From positions 806,001 to 870,000 of the forward strand of contig JAXBDG010000017.1 in NCBI GenBank assembly GCA_036320915.1: 64,000 nucleotides of DNA, read 5' to 3'. Made by a program: the position numbers and the translations under genes. Every line of letters begins with the position of its first letter. The first letter of the stretch is position 1. The notes under the pieces are model-generated. The model worked only from the letters and a program-made list of their open reading frames with translations. It ran no database searches and was not told the origin of the DNA. The DNA comes from Linnemannia elongata. Lineage: Eukaryota; Mortierellomycota; Mortierellomycetes; Mortierellales; Mortierellaceae. Shown here one piece after another: positions 50,401 to 62,356 of the stretch.

Positions 50401-50580
50401 CTGATTGGACGGTTACCGAAACCGACTGCGACACCGCGTCTTATCCAAGAGTCGCTGGCCATGCCTTTGGACGAGCTTGTGATCAAAAATACGACGCTTG
50501 TCAAGGATATGCAGATACTTGCGCGGCTGGAGACAAAGTTATTGCTGCGGGCACCTAATATCAAAGTTATTATTGATTAG
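47420..50580 (+). CDS. Large leucine-rich repeat-like protein of an expanded fungal family
   Basis: Two exons, 47420-47688 and 47823-50580, joined in phase 2 (AT/A), encode 1,008 residues. The N-terminal part has FRVGTDGPIIPVEAEWDRQL then a helix (VDELQNHLGVQVDHV). A second conserved-looking module spans about residues 185-330: VPRRFFVVLRNRNKFFKHLQ, LHLLCECG, HLSNHAGYKIKEPTKL and a hydrophobic stretch HLLPVLKFLHYSAVFAGIVV then PALASI. From about residue 390 to the end come irregular leucine-rich units (LKSLTLLCDYY, CPGLRTLTIRTDY, LPHLKRLDFFG, LVILRLQWLRDP, CPRLLTFDLRVPL, LRALRYLSVEDTNFG), a ribonuclease-inhibitor-like solenoid. I recall proteins of this layout as abundant in Mortierella genomes; that is memory, not a search. 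No signal peptide or nucleotide-binding motif is seen. Function unknown. Confidence 0.83.
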
Positions 50581-50778
50581 AAATGGGAGCGAACTGAGTG
50601 AATAATAATTGTTGAAAAAAAAAATCCACATCCCCATGGATATTCTATTATACATCGTTTATTAAAAGACTCTGATGCGAAAACAAATGTTTTTTTCGCA
50701 CGCAGAGGCTTCTTTGCTTACTCTTCGTTGGATGAAATGCGTATGTTTGCATTAGTGTCTGTTTGAGTAACAGTTCAA

Positions 50779-51008
50779 TCATTTGCAACACGTCTTGCGC
50801 AAATGCCCCACGATCCTGGTGGACCTTTTGTCTCTCACGCGAGTCCTGGACAAGATCTATGATAATGAAACGGTATGGAGTTGTTGTAGCTGTGTCCGAC
50901 TTGTCGGCACCTCACTTGCACTTGAGCTGTAGTAAGCATGGACGGGATCATAGTGGTGAGGACCGCGACACAGAGCACAAGGAAATAAATGAGTTGGGTC
51001 TTGAACAT
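50779..51008 (-). CDS. Possible small secreted peptide (56 residues)
   Basis: The ATG at 51008 opens MFKTQLIYFLVLCVAVLTTM then IPSMLTTAQ, a good signal-peptide shape with an Ala-x-Ala-like end. A GT-AG intron (donor GTGAGG at 50915, acceptor CATAG at 50857) would join it to a basic tail, ILSRTRVRDKRSTRI...KTCCK, ending in TGA at 50779. Without splicing the frame ends at 50835 with a different tail. There is no homology to support either. It may also be the 3' exon of something larger or chance. Confidence 0.25.
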
Positions 51009-51109
51009 CCTTGGATGCGAGACTGGCAGACAGACAAACAAATTGAGGGAGCGTGAGAGTCTAGCGGGCCGGAGAAAAGCGAAGAAGTGAGGACGAGTAC
51101 CAGAGAACA

Positions 51110-51111
<2 letters not shown>

Positions 51112-51153
<42 letters not shown>
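51112..51153 (+). repeat. 42-base T tract
   Basis: Uninterrupted poly-T on the plus strand, the longest homopolymer in the window. Confidence 0.97.
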
Positions 51154-51154
<1 letters not shown>

Positions 51155-52802
51155 ATGGAGGACGTATGGTAAAGTGAGACTGGACCTGGCGAGTGAGTAA
51201 TTTGGTTCGAAAGTCTGGATTGGGGCTGGGAAGAGTAATGAAGAAGGGAGGGTACTCTGAGCTGTTGCTGATCACAAGGGAGCTCCCGCTGCCGGCGACA
51301 AGAAGGTTGTTCTTTGAAGTAGAGTTGTTGCTGTTGAGGACAGGGGTGGAGGGGACAGTGGTGGTGGGTGGGGACATTGGTGGTTGTTGAGGACATGTTC
51401 TTGTTGGTATCGATCTCGGAACTGCCGTTTGAGTGTTGAGCGTCGTTCGAAGGTTGGACTTCGTTGTTGCTACTGTGGGAATTGGACATTGCTGGTCTCT
51501 CGATGAAAAGGGGTAAGGGGAAAGAAACAGCGCCTTTATTTGTGGGGGATGATGGGTGAGGGTGGTTTGAGGTACTTGCGCCCCAGCTGCTCTCTTTAAT
51601 GTGAAGGAACAGTAATGAAGAAGGACTACATGGACGTGGTGGCGATGGGAAAATGGATTGTTAACAAGGACTGCATCTGTACGTGAAGTCTATGCATGAT
51701 ATGAATGGATCTCAAGATCCTAATGATTTTCCTCTGCAACAACACGTCTCCTTTTTTCGTCTTTTTCCCAGCAATTTAGTTTCTCCACTTGTCCGTGGGA
51801 CAGAGCTCAATGTTGGCGGGGTTGGTACTCTCTCTCTCTCTCTTTTGAACTCATGAATTGACAGGTCTTCTTTTTCCATTGATGCTACTTTTCTGCTTCA
51901 CTCGTAGTCTTTCTCCCCTCCTTCTCCATGCCATTCACTGTCTCCGCTTCCGTTCCCACGGGCCTTTTTTTCAATTCTTTTCGTCTTTTTTCGTCGTTTT
52001 TGGTATCGTGCTCGTTTCCTTATTCCAAGACAGGCAAACACACAGACTAGAGGGAGACCCAATCAAAGCGCCGAGATTAATCGATACCCATACTTGACCG
52101 TTAATTCATCATCATCAACCCCCGAGTGCCCTGACCTTTTTTTTGCCTTTTCGGCCCTCCTCCCTTCATTTTCATTTTCATTTTCCCATCCCTTCCACCC
52201 ATGAACCCCTTTGGCACCCATGCTCGCCACCGGAGCATGTTTCTTCTCTTTCTTGTCCTTTCTTTCAATTAAGAAACGTTCTGCTTGTCCTCCGCCGCTC
52301 CCACGCCTTTCATCGACATGTGGGTTTTCCCTTTCCTTTTCTCCTTCTTCTCTTTTCTTACTTTCCTCTTCTTCTCCTCTCCTCTCTTCACTTCTCTCCA
52401 CCTCCCATCCACTCTCCCCTTCATCCATCCCTCCTTCAGTCTCCCTTCTCGTTTCCCCTTTCATCTTTTGTTCACTAACTCGACTCCTCTCATACGCTCT
52501 AGCCTTCATTACTTCAACTTGACAAGTTCTACTCTGCATTCCATTCTTTCGCCCCAATCGAAAGCACCCATAGCTATGACATGCGAAAGGAAGGTGCTCG
52601 GCTCTTACTTGCAACTATATTCTCGTTATCATATCTCTTTCTCTCTGGACAATTCAATGGTGTAGGAATGGGGTGGTGTCCTTCTCTAGTGGTGTGTTGG
52701 GTAAACCATATGGCTTCCTCTCGAAAGATTCTTCGCTAGAGTTTATTTTTTTTGGAGGTGGAAATTGGCCATATGGTCGGCAGAGGTCTATCAAAACCCG
52801 TT

Positions 52803-52936
52803 TGTTCCTATGAGTATCACAAACTCTTTGTTCCCGGTTTAAAAAAGCGAGATCTATGCAATGCATTGACCGCTGTTCAACAGGCATCCGTATTGCATAC
52901 TGGACCGCTCCGGGGTCTTAGGGGCTCATAGGAACA
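52803..52936. repeat. 12-base inverted repeat spanning 134 bases
   Basis: TGTTCCTATGAG at 52803-52814 and its exact reverse complement at 52925-52936. The interior has no coding sense. It could be the ends of a very small non-autonomous element or a chance stem. Confidence 0.5.
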
Positions 52937-53122
52937 CTACCGATACAAGAAGCCACTGAAATCCCTAACATGTCAGGATGCAATAGATTTGGATTTTGCA
53001 TCCATCTCTCTCCCTTGCACTGTTGTGGAGGGTTAGATTTGATATGGTGTTGCCCCAATGGACGGACGTGTGATTGACTGTCGTTACTCTTCTCGGACCA
53101 CTGACCCCATTTTTCTCGTTTT

Positions 53123-53418
53123 GTTTTCCATCCCTTGCTAGAGCGACTAACGAACAGACAGGGATCTTGGAACTAGGTGTCGGCGATCAAGACAATGGGA
53201 TCAAATCAATATCGTGACAGGAAATAGGTTTGTATTTGCATATCTATGAGGCTGTTCCCTGTCTCGATGGAGCCAACGTCCAATGACCCAAAGCAAAGGT
53301 ACCAGGATTTCATATAAGGCGAATTTATTTTTCCATAAGGCTTAGTTGCGTTCTTCCATGCATTGGAGAAGTTAGTGTATAGGAAGGGGTGCGTTAGAGG
53401 TGGATAGCCTGAACGGAG
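53123..53418 (-). repeat. Dispersed repeat, copy 2
   Basis: Reverse-orientation match to 22645-22941. On the minus strand it reads ATGCATGGAAGAACGCAACT, then ACTAAGCCTTATGGAAAAA, GACGTTGGCTCCAT and ATAGATATGCAAATACAAAC, in the same order as copy 1. It lies about 180 bases beyond the stop codon of the bestrophin-like gene and in that gene's sense. Confidence 0.75.
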
Positions 53419-53598
53419 GGAAAGATGGTGAGGGCAGTAGCGGCAGTGCTGAATGGACACTGAGAGGTATATAGGCAATTCTTTTTTATTTTTTATTTCC
53501 ACAACCTGTGTGGGATGATGATGAAATGTGAATCTCGAACAAGCTATTAAATATTTTGATATGAAGAACAGAAAAAACTATGTAGGACTTCCGTCAGG

Positions 53599-55822
53599 TC
53601 AATCCTTTTTGTTATCGGGAGCGGTAGGGGGGACCTCAACAACAATCGAAGGCACATTCGTGGCCCCAGAGCCACCCTGAATATTCAAATTCTGAATCGC
53701 CTCCTCATGAACATTGCCAGTCTCGTTCCTGGTATAATGCACCGTAGGACGTCCCTCGGACTCCAAGATCCTGTGCACTTCTTCCAACGACAATTCAGAA
53801 AGTTCCTTTGCCGAAAGACGCGAGTTGGCCAGGGGGTAGTTGTTCTCGGAGAAGATCCAGTCAGCGGGGACGGGAGCGCGGTTCATGACCATCGAGTCGA
53901 CCTCGGCCTGGATGACCTTGCAGAAATCATCCAGAGGCAAATCGTTATAGTCGTCGTTAAAGGGGTTCTCGATCTCATAACCGATTCCCAAGATTCCGAG
54001 GAGTGTGAAAGATGCGAGCATGACGGAGGGGATCATGAGCTCGTTCTGGTTCTGGACGAGTTGGAAGGGGAGGGCGAGGAGATAGATCCAGGTGGCGTGG
54101 TGGAGATGGATGGAGTAGGCGAGGGGAATTGGAGTACGGAGGATACGCTCGAAGCCGGTAAGGCAGTCGATCATGGAGACGAGAGCGTTGTTCATCATTG
54201 TCAAGGTAGCAGCATCAACCTTCTGCTTGGCGCTGCAGGACTTGATGTAGCTTCCAATGTAGTACGACAACTCGACGGGAATGTTGGTGGGGGTCAAGAA
54301 ATCAAATGCCAAAGCGCGACGCTTGTTCTGCTGACGACGATGACGAGTCTCGGCATGGGCAGTGGTGCTGACACCAGAGAGCTTGACGCCCTGTTTCTCA
54401 GACAAATGTGACGACTGCTGCTGCTGCTGCTGAATATCCTGGGTTTGGAGTGTTTCAAGAGGGGTAGGGATATCAGTTCTCCAATCCATGGGCTGAGTTG
54501 AGGTGGGGAGGGAGTACTTAGGGATGTGGGTCAACAGGTCGACCATGTCATCGTATTCGTAGCCGTACTCCTCACGAAGGTAGTGCTTGGTGGCAAAGGC
54601 AAAGGCGACAAGGAGGTTGATGGCAGATTTTTTCTCGAGCACGTCGCGGGTCTCGGTCTCGGAGACGCAGACCCAGATGCCACGAGTCAGGTTACGGATG
54701 CAGAGTGTCATCTGTGACCACAGACGACGACCTTCCCAGTAGCGATCGTAAGCTGTTGAAACAAACAAAAAACAAAGAGAGTTAGAGGCGGGTAAACATG
54801 TTTATGAATGTGGTTGCGATTCGCTTATGTTCTTTCAATTGTTGCTTGTGCGACGCTTGTGTGTCCAAAGAAAATAAGGGCAACCTGACCGACACATTTT
54901 GGCGCTCCCAGGGGAGCACAAACCGCAATGTGTAAGGGGACAGTGCATTACTAAAAAACAAACCACCACCAGAACGGAAAAAAAAAGATGGGGTAACATC
55001 TTTTTCTTGTTTTGTTTATGCGACTTGTCGTAGTTGTGACCAGATAGATGGAGAACAAGTAAGAAGAGGATGACTTACCGGTGTTCGTACGGAAGACCAA
55101 GAGGAGGGAGACGACCATACCCATCACTGAGACCAGCGACTGTTAAGTAAAATCACATCCGACCAATGACGAGAGACAAGTGGTGAAACCATTAAGAAAG
55201 ATCAGGCACAGTGGTGTAGTAGAAAGAAGAAGGGCTTGTTTGGTTAGTCACTGTTTGGTTGTTTGGTGTTTTGGTACTGTTGGGGATGGAAGACAAGAAC
55301 TGTATACCCAGAATACTCGCTCTTTTTTTTGTATTCTTTTTGGAAAGACGAACTGGTGTGCTCTCAGGTTCATGCACGGCCAGAGAGAGGCCAAGGAAAG
55401 GAAAAGGGAAGGGAAAAATAGACGTCTCAGGTGGAAACAAAGGAACACAAAGGCAGACAGACCTTCCTCCCGCTCGCACTCTTCTTACTCGCTCGCAAAC
55501 CAACGGACAATTAAAGAGAGCAATTAAAAATATTGTAACGCCTCCAACCAAACCAACCACCCAGCCCACACCCCCCAATCAAATCAACATGAACTCAAGA
55601 GACGGACAGGGACAGAGTATGGGTATGTAGCATCAACAGGATACTTACGAGTGTGTAGTTCATCTTCCAGTCAGTGTACTTGTGGATGAAGAAGACGGCA
55701 GTCGAGTAGAGACCGATAGCGATGACTTGCCACCAAATGGAGAGGATGACTGTTCCCTTGATGCGGAGCATCAGTGGCCACTTGCTCCTCACATAAACTG
55801 TTGTGCCGTATTGGCGAGGCAT
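53599..55822 (-). CDS. Bestrophin-like (UPF0187) anion channel
   Basis: Three exons, 55822-55649, 55139-55079 and 54752-53599, encode 462 residues. The bestrophin/UPF0187 family forms pentameric chloride or other anion channels. Visible are the first membrane helix GTVILSIWWQVIAIGLYSTA, a second, VMGMVVSLLLVFRTNTAYD, leading into the family motif YDRYWEGRRLWSQM, then TRGIW, and a later pair of helices HATWIYLLALPFQLV and IPSVMLASFTLLGILGIGYE followed by IENPFNDDYNDLPLD, the family's conserved end motif (E-N-P-F). A Gln run and a Ser-rich loop sit in the middle and the C-terminal 100 residues are cytosolic. All junction phases agree. Membrane location (plasma membrane or organelle) cannot be read from the sequence. 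Confidence 0.92.
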
Positions 55823-57854
55823 TGTGGTTTGTTAGTGCGATGGGTTTGTATTCCGGGTAGGTATGTGTGTGGAAATAGGGAGTGCGTTTGTCGGTAAAGG
55901 GTATGTGAGGGTGTCGGAGGTTGGAAAGTAGCGAGGGTGGATGTCTCTTCTCCGGAGGGGAGGAATTGGAGGATGAGGAGTGAAAGGGAAGGGAAGAGAA
56001 AAAGAAGAGAAGAGTGATGGGAAGAAGAAAAGGATGGAGAAAAGAGCAATGAAATGAAAGGGAAAAGAATGAAAAAAGAAGAAAAAAAATAAAATATGGG
56101 ATGCCCGGTGTTGTTGTTCTTGTTGTTCAGTTGGGTAGCTTAGTCCGGGGGGAAAGAGAGAAAGGGACAAGTTGGCAGTCAACGGATAATAATACTCGAG
56201 GTTCTAGAACGGGTAATAACAAGAGCAGACGATCAATTGAGACAGGAGGAAAGGGAGAGGGGGGGATGATGAAGAAGAGGAATAAGAAAAAGGAGACTAC
56301 CAGGGCACCGAGAAGGGGTTTATATCATGCATTCATATCCCCTCTCCAGCCCCAAGGATTTCATTGTTGTAAGTCTTTTTTACGGACTCACTTCCCTCCC
56401 ACCAACGCATGGCCAAACCTTTGGACGACAACAAAGAACATCAGCAAAAGTAAATAGAAAAAAAGGAGACCATTGGGCTTGCATGATGTTCGACACACTA
56501 ACAGACAGCCAGCTAAAAAAGATAGTTCGTTTTTTCATCTTCCACCTTCGGGAAAGACGAACGAAACAAACAAAGCGAACTACGGCTAGGAGGTTCAAAT
56601 TCGTTGTTGGAAACTCATTTCCCGTATTACATCCGTTTCAATTGGGTGTATTCCCTTAGCCCAAACGCAAGCTGACACCTGTACACACTTGGTCACCTTC
56701 TCAGACACAAACAACAAACAAACAATAACATCCATCTCCATCAATGACACCTCACAAGAAAAACCTCGTCAAACGATAAAAAAAAACCGCCGCGGGCGAA
56801 AATACATTCACCCCTTGCTTCGTCGCATACAAATACCCTATGAGTGTGTGTCCAAATGGCTCATTTCACCATCTTCCCTCTCCTCTCTCCTTTTCAATTC
56901 TCTCCTTTGTATCTCCTGCATCGATTGGTTCAAGCTCACTTCAAGTGTCCAAGTGTGCACTCTGTCTTGCCTCTCTGCCCTATTTTGCTCGTGGCGTCTC
57001 TTCTTGATGTCTAATGTCCGTGTCCATCTCCCCTCCCTCCTTTGGATGTTGGTTGGACTTCGTTTTGGTCTTGGACGGGAAGGAGAGCAAATCATCCCAG
57101 CTCGCCTTTTTATTTCATTTTTCAGGCACACTCGCTCTGGAAAACAGAACCATCTGATCATCCCACACTCGACATCAAATCGACGAAGACCAATTTAAAC
57201 TTGCTTATGGTTCACTTCTTACTTCCCCAACCCAGCGAACCGTGTCCTCCATCCACCCAGCTAATCCCTCCATCGAAGTAATAAGAACCTGATGTTCGTC
57301 AGAAGCAGTAAAGGTTCGATCGCTTGTTCTTTTCTGTCTCTAAATTCACCCAGCCCTCTCTGTTCTCCGACTCCCATGTGGCGGTGCTCTACTTCCTTCT
57401 CACTGTTCCTAATGTCTTACTCTTCACCACTATTGCTCTTGTCCAGAAGAATACTTCCAGGTCTGGGAAAATCAGAGCACTAGCCAGTCTGGCGCCGATT
57501 GTTCTTCGTTATTGATTTCGATATCGACATTGATTCATCACCTCTCTTCCTTCCTTCCTTCCTTCTTTCCTTCCTTCCTTCCTTACCTCCTTCCTCTCGC
57601 CCATTGACATCGTCATTGCTATTATAAATAACAAACAACAATGCAAACCCCATTGACGACACCTTCTTCTCGAAATGCATGCACATCACCGCCCACATAT
57701 CTATTTAGGCTAGTGCCATGACTTCCTACTATGCTCATTTTAACTTTCTACCAAGATTGGTTTTTTTCAGTAGACTTTTTTTTCTTCCGCGGGAGACAAA
57801 CCAGAGAATGCATACATACTGCGAAAAGGAAATGTGGGCCAAAAACAAGAACTT
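55823..57854. other. 2-kb intergenic region
   Basis: Upstream of the bestrophin-like gene (purine-rich to about 56300, probable promoter/leader) and downstream of the DUF3712 gene. Holds a CTTC-type repeat near 57546-57590. No gene recognised on either strand. Confidence 0.4.
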
Positions 57855-60800
57855 TTATAGAAACCCTTGGGTCAATCCCCCAACAACCTCCCCAACCCCC
57901 TTCGCAACCCCATTACCACCGCTTCCACTACTACTACCACCACCACCACCACCTCCTCCTCCTCCTCCTCCTCCTCCTGCCATACCACCAACAACGCCAC
58001 CCACAACATCCTTCACAATCCCATTATTAGCAATGGGCCCAACAACCCCATTCAAAACCCCACCTACATCAATCCCCAAAACCGTGAACTTGACCAAAAT
58101 CTCAATCGACTGCTTATAACTGATCGTGGCCACATACCCGCTCTCTCCACCAATCCTTACTGCAAACTGTACATCCATCTCGAACGGGACTAGCGCCCCA
58201 CCACCGATCGCGATGCCGGGGTAGGCAGGGAGAAATTGGGTTGTGAGGAAGACGGAGAAGCCTAGGTCTTGTGGGTGTTGGAGGGTGAGTTCAGGGGTTG
58301 CGGTCTTGCCGCTTTCTGGGATGAGGAACCCGACGGATTGGTTGATAGTTCCGAAGGCATCGCCGCGCCAGGTGACGGTTGCGACGATTGAGGTGCAGTA
58401 CATGGATGCTGGGAGTGGATTCTGGATGTCGACCCAGACGGATGTTGTGTGGGACCCGAGGACGGTGTTGAGGGTTGAGGTGGCGCGTCCAGAGGGGAAA
58501 AGGACGGGTGGTGGGATTAGGCCTGCGACTGAACAACCCAATGAGAGTAGTGACAAAGCCTTTTGGAGTTCTGGCAATGGTGTCGCTGTCGGAGAACCCG
58601 TGACATGGAGCGGAAAAGTATCACCAGCAACAAACCGGCTCAAGAACTGGTCCCGGAGTAGTGGATCCGTCGGATGGAACAAGAATTGTGCCGGCACGCG
58701 TGTGGGCCCTCCCGGAACGATGTTGAGGTTCTGGATCACAAGGTCGCCCAAGAACTGGTTGGTCGGTCCATCAAAAACCATCAGCATCACATTCCCGATC
58801 GCTACTGTCAATGTTGACGGGTTGGTCAATGCGACGACGACATTGATAATGATATGCTCGCTCGTCCCGCCCGAGACCACAACGTCAGAAACAGTCGTAT
58901 GTTGGGCGTTAAAGTTGAGCGCCTTCATTGTGACGGGCGAGTTGAAGGGTACATCCGTCAACGACACAATTCCCATAGGCGTCTCGGCCGTCGCATTCGA
59001 TTTCCCGACCACAGAAAAAGTATCCTCTGCCTGTATCGTCAAATCGGCCAAGAACGTGTTGAAATCCTCGTGTACATCATCCTTGACAACCAGCGGTGAC
59101 GACGGTAAACTGAACGTGATCAAGTCTGGGAGATTCGAATTCACCTGACTAGGAACAGACGCCTGGATATCCCCCAGCACCTTGCCTCCATACCCCAACG
59201 CAATCGAGTTGGTTACCGTTTGGACATGGATGGTGATGTTGAACGGGAACTTAACCCCAGCAGTCATGCTCTTCGATAAGACTGTAGGCACATAAGGCGT
59301 CACAGGGTTGAAATTAATCCCCATATCCATGATCTGGATCCCGCCAATGATTTGCAATGGCTGTGGCGATTGCAAAGGCACTGTTAAGGTCAACGCCATA
59401 ATACCATCACTGAGCCACGACACTGGATTAACCCCATCAGGCTTCACCGATACGCCCTTCGCCATTGTCATCGTCACCTTCCCTGCCAGATAATTCGAAA
59501 ACAACACCGACAGATGCTTCAAATCCTCAGTCCCGGTCTGTCGATACAACACACCCTCCAACTCCAACGGCGATTCAGACCCTCCCCCGACAAGGGTCGC
59601 ATTCTGGGCGGTGACTTGTCCCAGACGAGTGCCGTCATAGAACAGATCCAAAACTATCGAGCCCAGTGTCATCCCGATGGGCGAAGGGTTGTTCATCAGC
59701 GTGACCAGTTTGACGACTGCGCCTTGGTTGTTGGGTGCGTCCCTTGGTAGATCGAATTTCTTGATCATGATCTTCCCGAACCCATTCATGCCTATTCTCC
59801 CATCACAGTGGAGTTGATAATACGATTGGTAAATAAATAATTTAGTTTCATATGAAGTTGGTGGCGCTTGAGTTTCGTTTCACCGATCTACAGACGTACT
59901 GATAAGATAAACCTTACATACCGAGGATAGTAATATCCTTGACGAGGTCGATCCCCGCAAAGGGAATAATCCCAAACACCTTCACCGTCACCACGCTCGT
60001 CAGCCTCCACACAAAACTCTCTTTCGTCAGCTGCAAGGAGATATGAGGAACATAGTAACAAGTAAACAAAAAAAGATACATGCGTTAATCACCCAACTCA
60101 CACACCCCACCCTTATTCCTCATTGTTGTCATTCTCAACCCAATATCCATTGATACAAAGAAGAAACTTACCAATTCCTTCGCAAAATCCGAAAAAGCCT
60201 TCTTATCCGAAATCACAAACTGCGTCCGCCCATCCACAACCTCCCCTCGCCCTCCAGAAATATCTACACTCTCCAACCCCTCCATCCTCCCCAACTCTGT
60301 CACCCCTCCCCCCTCCTTCCCCATTCCATCCTGGCCCTCCTTCGAGCCCGTCACCCAACTAACAATAACCGCCTCTGGGAAGTCAATTGTTGCCGGGAAC
60401 AACCCACCATGCCTCACCCCACCCTTCAAACTCACCCACATCCCCGTCTCTGCCGGTTCCGTGATATTCAATTGATCAATTGCCATCTGGGAGTCATTGA
60501 CGATAGACTGAACAAGTTTAGGGAGGAGGATGAAGTATGTGATAGGGAGGAGGACGAGTAGGAGGGCTAAGAATGTGCAGCAACACCATGTGCACCAGAA
60601 GCGTTTCCGGCTGAGGATGCGAGCTTTAAGAGTTTGTGGGCGTTTCTTTTTGGTGATGGGATAATCGTCGTCATCGTCGCCATCGTCCTCGTTTCCATTA
60701 TTATTGCTGGAGTATCGAGGTTGTTGGTGAGAATGTTGGAGATCTTTGGGGTGGTCGAAAGTTTGGGAGAGGGATGAGAGTTGAATGACCTCTGATTGTT

Positions 60801-60957
60801 CCCGCCGTGATGATGTATCCTTCTCACTGCTTGCGCCAGCAACAGCACTAGCACTTGCAGATGCAGTCGCAGCATTGTCATTTATCGAAGGGACCAAGTT
60901 CTCAGTCGAGTGGTTCTTGGTCATGGTGGATCCTTGGACTATTGTTGTTCCCTCCAA
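57855..60957 (-). CDS. DUF3712-type single-pass membrane protein (vacuolar, Tag1-like)
   Basis: Exons 60957-60172, 60030-59922 and 59791-57855, about 943 residues. The N-terminal 115 residues are cytosolic, Ser/Asp/His-rich, ending in basic KKKRPQTLKARILSRKRFW. One membrane segment follows (CCCTFLALLLVLLPITYFIL), so the remainder is lumenal or extracellular. It is made of beta-rich modules of about 200 residues (NNPSPIGMTLGSIVLDLFYD, LTNPSTLTVAIGNVMLMVFD, IQNPLPASMYCTSIVATVTW), the recurring N-P-S/L pattern of LEA-like/DUF3712 domains found in fungal vacuolar-membrane proteins. It ends in a Gly/Ser-rich tail with 14 Gly in a row, encoded by CCA/CCT triplets. The start could also be the next Met, 12 codons in. 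The family name is from memory; role is unknown. Confidence 0.85.
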
Positions 60958-62356
60958 TTCCTGCCGTCTTTATTCCCCTGTTTGATATGGGTGCTCTTAT
61001 GCCTTCAAGATAGAAGACCAACGAAAAAGGTACTGTAAGATGGACGGGACAGAGACGCCGTGAGGGAAGGAAGGAAGGAAGGAAGGAAGGAAGGAAGGAA
61101 GGAAGGAGATGCCAGGATAAGAGATGTGATGAAGTGAAAAAGGAGAAAGAAAATGAAAGAATGCAAGATCGATCAGCCCAGAAGAAGTCGCCAGGATGGC
61201 AGGCGTCCAGTTTTGATACGGTCACTATATAGCTTGTCTGTTCTCCTCCAACACTGACGTCCCACACTTACCATTGAGACATCCCTTTGACAGGCACCCT
61301 TGTTGTTGTTCACTCCCTCCTTAAACAAGGGGAGAAGTGACATCGTAAAATAAGAGTGCGGCGGGGGGCGAAAGAGACGAGAGAGGGATAGAGGGACCTG
61401 GCTAGTTAGATATCTAATAGATCTTGGTATCCTGACAAATTTCACGGAGGTCATCCCCACCAACCCACCCTCTTCTATCCTTGCATCGACCTGATGGATG
61501 CCCAACTCCATTGGTCCTGTTCTATCTCTTGCTACCATTATGGTTCTTCACCTTGGTGTACTTTCTCGTAGATACATCCCGTGCTTCGCACAGTAACGAT
61601 GCATCTTCTTTTCCATTGACACCAGGGACAAATAACAAAAGGGAAGTATTATTTGCCGGCTACTCCCATCCCTTCCTCAACCATGTACCATATTTTGCAC
61701 GCGACCACTTTCTTCGCATAAACTCCTCAGCCATGTCGAAGAGGGTATCTACAAAGACTATGGCAAGAGAAAAATAAGACCCGTGCGCCTTTGTTTCTGT
61801 CCTGCAACAACCACTACACTAACACCCTCTCCCTTTGATTGTCCAGACGAGAGCGTCGGCTTTTTCAGTTTTTACTTTTTTTCTTTTTTTTTTTTCCTTG
61901 CGCTTTGGGCAAAAAAAATGCTCTTCCCTTTTACTCTCATTTAGCACAAAGCATGTGTAACTCGCCACATGTATTCGACTATAATCATGCAAAACAAGGA
62001 AATGGATACGAAGAATGAGAATTACACACCCAAACAAATAAGCAAACTAGCAAGCAAGCATAATAAACAAACATAGAATCGGAAAGGCAGTGAGCGATGG
62101 TGTGAAAACCACTCTCTATAGGTACAGCATTGAATGGAGTGCCGCTTGAGTGTGGGGCGTATCATAGAAATGAACCATATGTTATCCAAAGGAAATACAA
62201 CATCATGAAAGAATGGGTATTTGTTTGTTTTTATTTGAGTGCTTTTTTGGCGTGAAAAAAATGGACAAGAACGAAAGATGCAAATGGTGTTGGATGGGTG
62301 AGAAATGCAAGAGAATGGTACATGGGGTGGGCGAAAACAAAAAGGAACAAGGAGGT
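60958..62356. other. 1.4-kb intergenic region
   Basis: Upstream of the DUF3712 gene and downstream of the MATE gene. Contains a GGAA repeat and T/A tracts near 61870-61910. No gene recognised. Confidence 0.4.
61064..61103. repeat. (GGAA)n tetranucleotide repeat
   Basis: About ten GGAA units, 60-120 bases upstream of the DUF3712 start codon. In animals GGAA arrays bind ETS factors; no such meaning is known in fungi. Confidence 0.9.

Larger units (their letters stand above)
50581..53598. other. 3-kb gene-poor region
   Basis: Between the LRR gene and the 3' end of the bestrophin-like gene. Contains one possible tiny secreted-peptide gene, a 42-T tract, pyrimidine-rich blocks at 51840-52540, a 12-base inverted repeat and copy 2 of the dispersed repeat. 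Other frames here are low-complexity Ser/Gln or Lys/Glu translations of simple sequence and are not accepted as genes. Confidence 0.5.

Noticed and set aside
51061..51489. Ser/Asn/Gln-rich frames ending in polylysine next to the 42-T tract
   Set aside because: Two overlapping frames both look partly plausible but neither joins by a valid intron, and the polylysine is a homopolymer artefact.
52063..52614. 183-codon Glu/Arg/Lys-rich minus-strand frame
   Set aside because: Translation of a long purine-rich (CT-rich on plus) simple-sequence block; no start context or domain.
58243..59148. 301-codon open frame on the plus strand opposite the DUF3712 gene
   Set aside because: It is the antisense shadow of a GC-rich coding exon; no motif, and the minus-strand gene explains the region.
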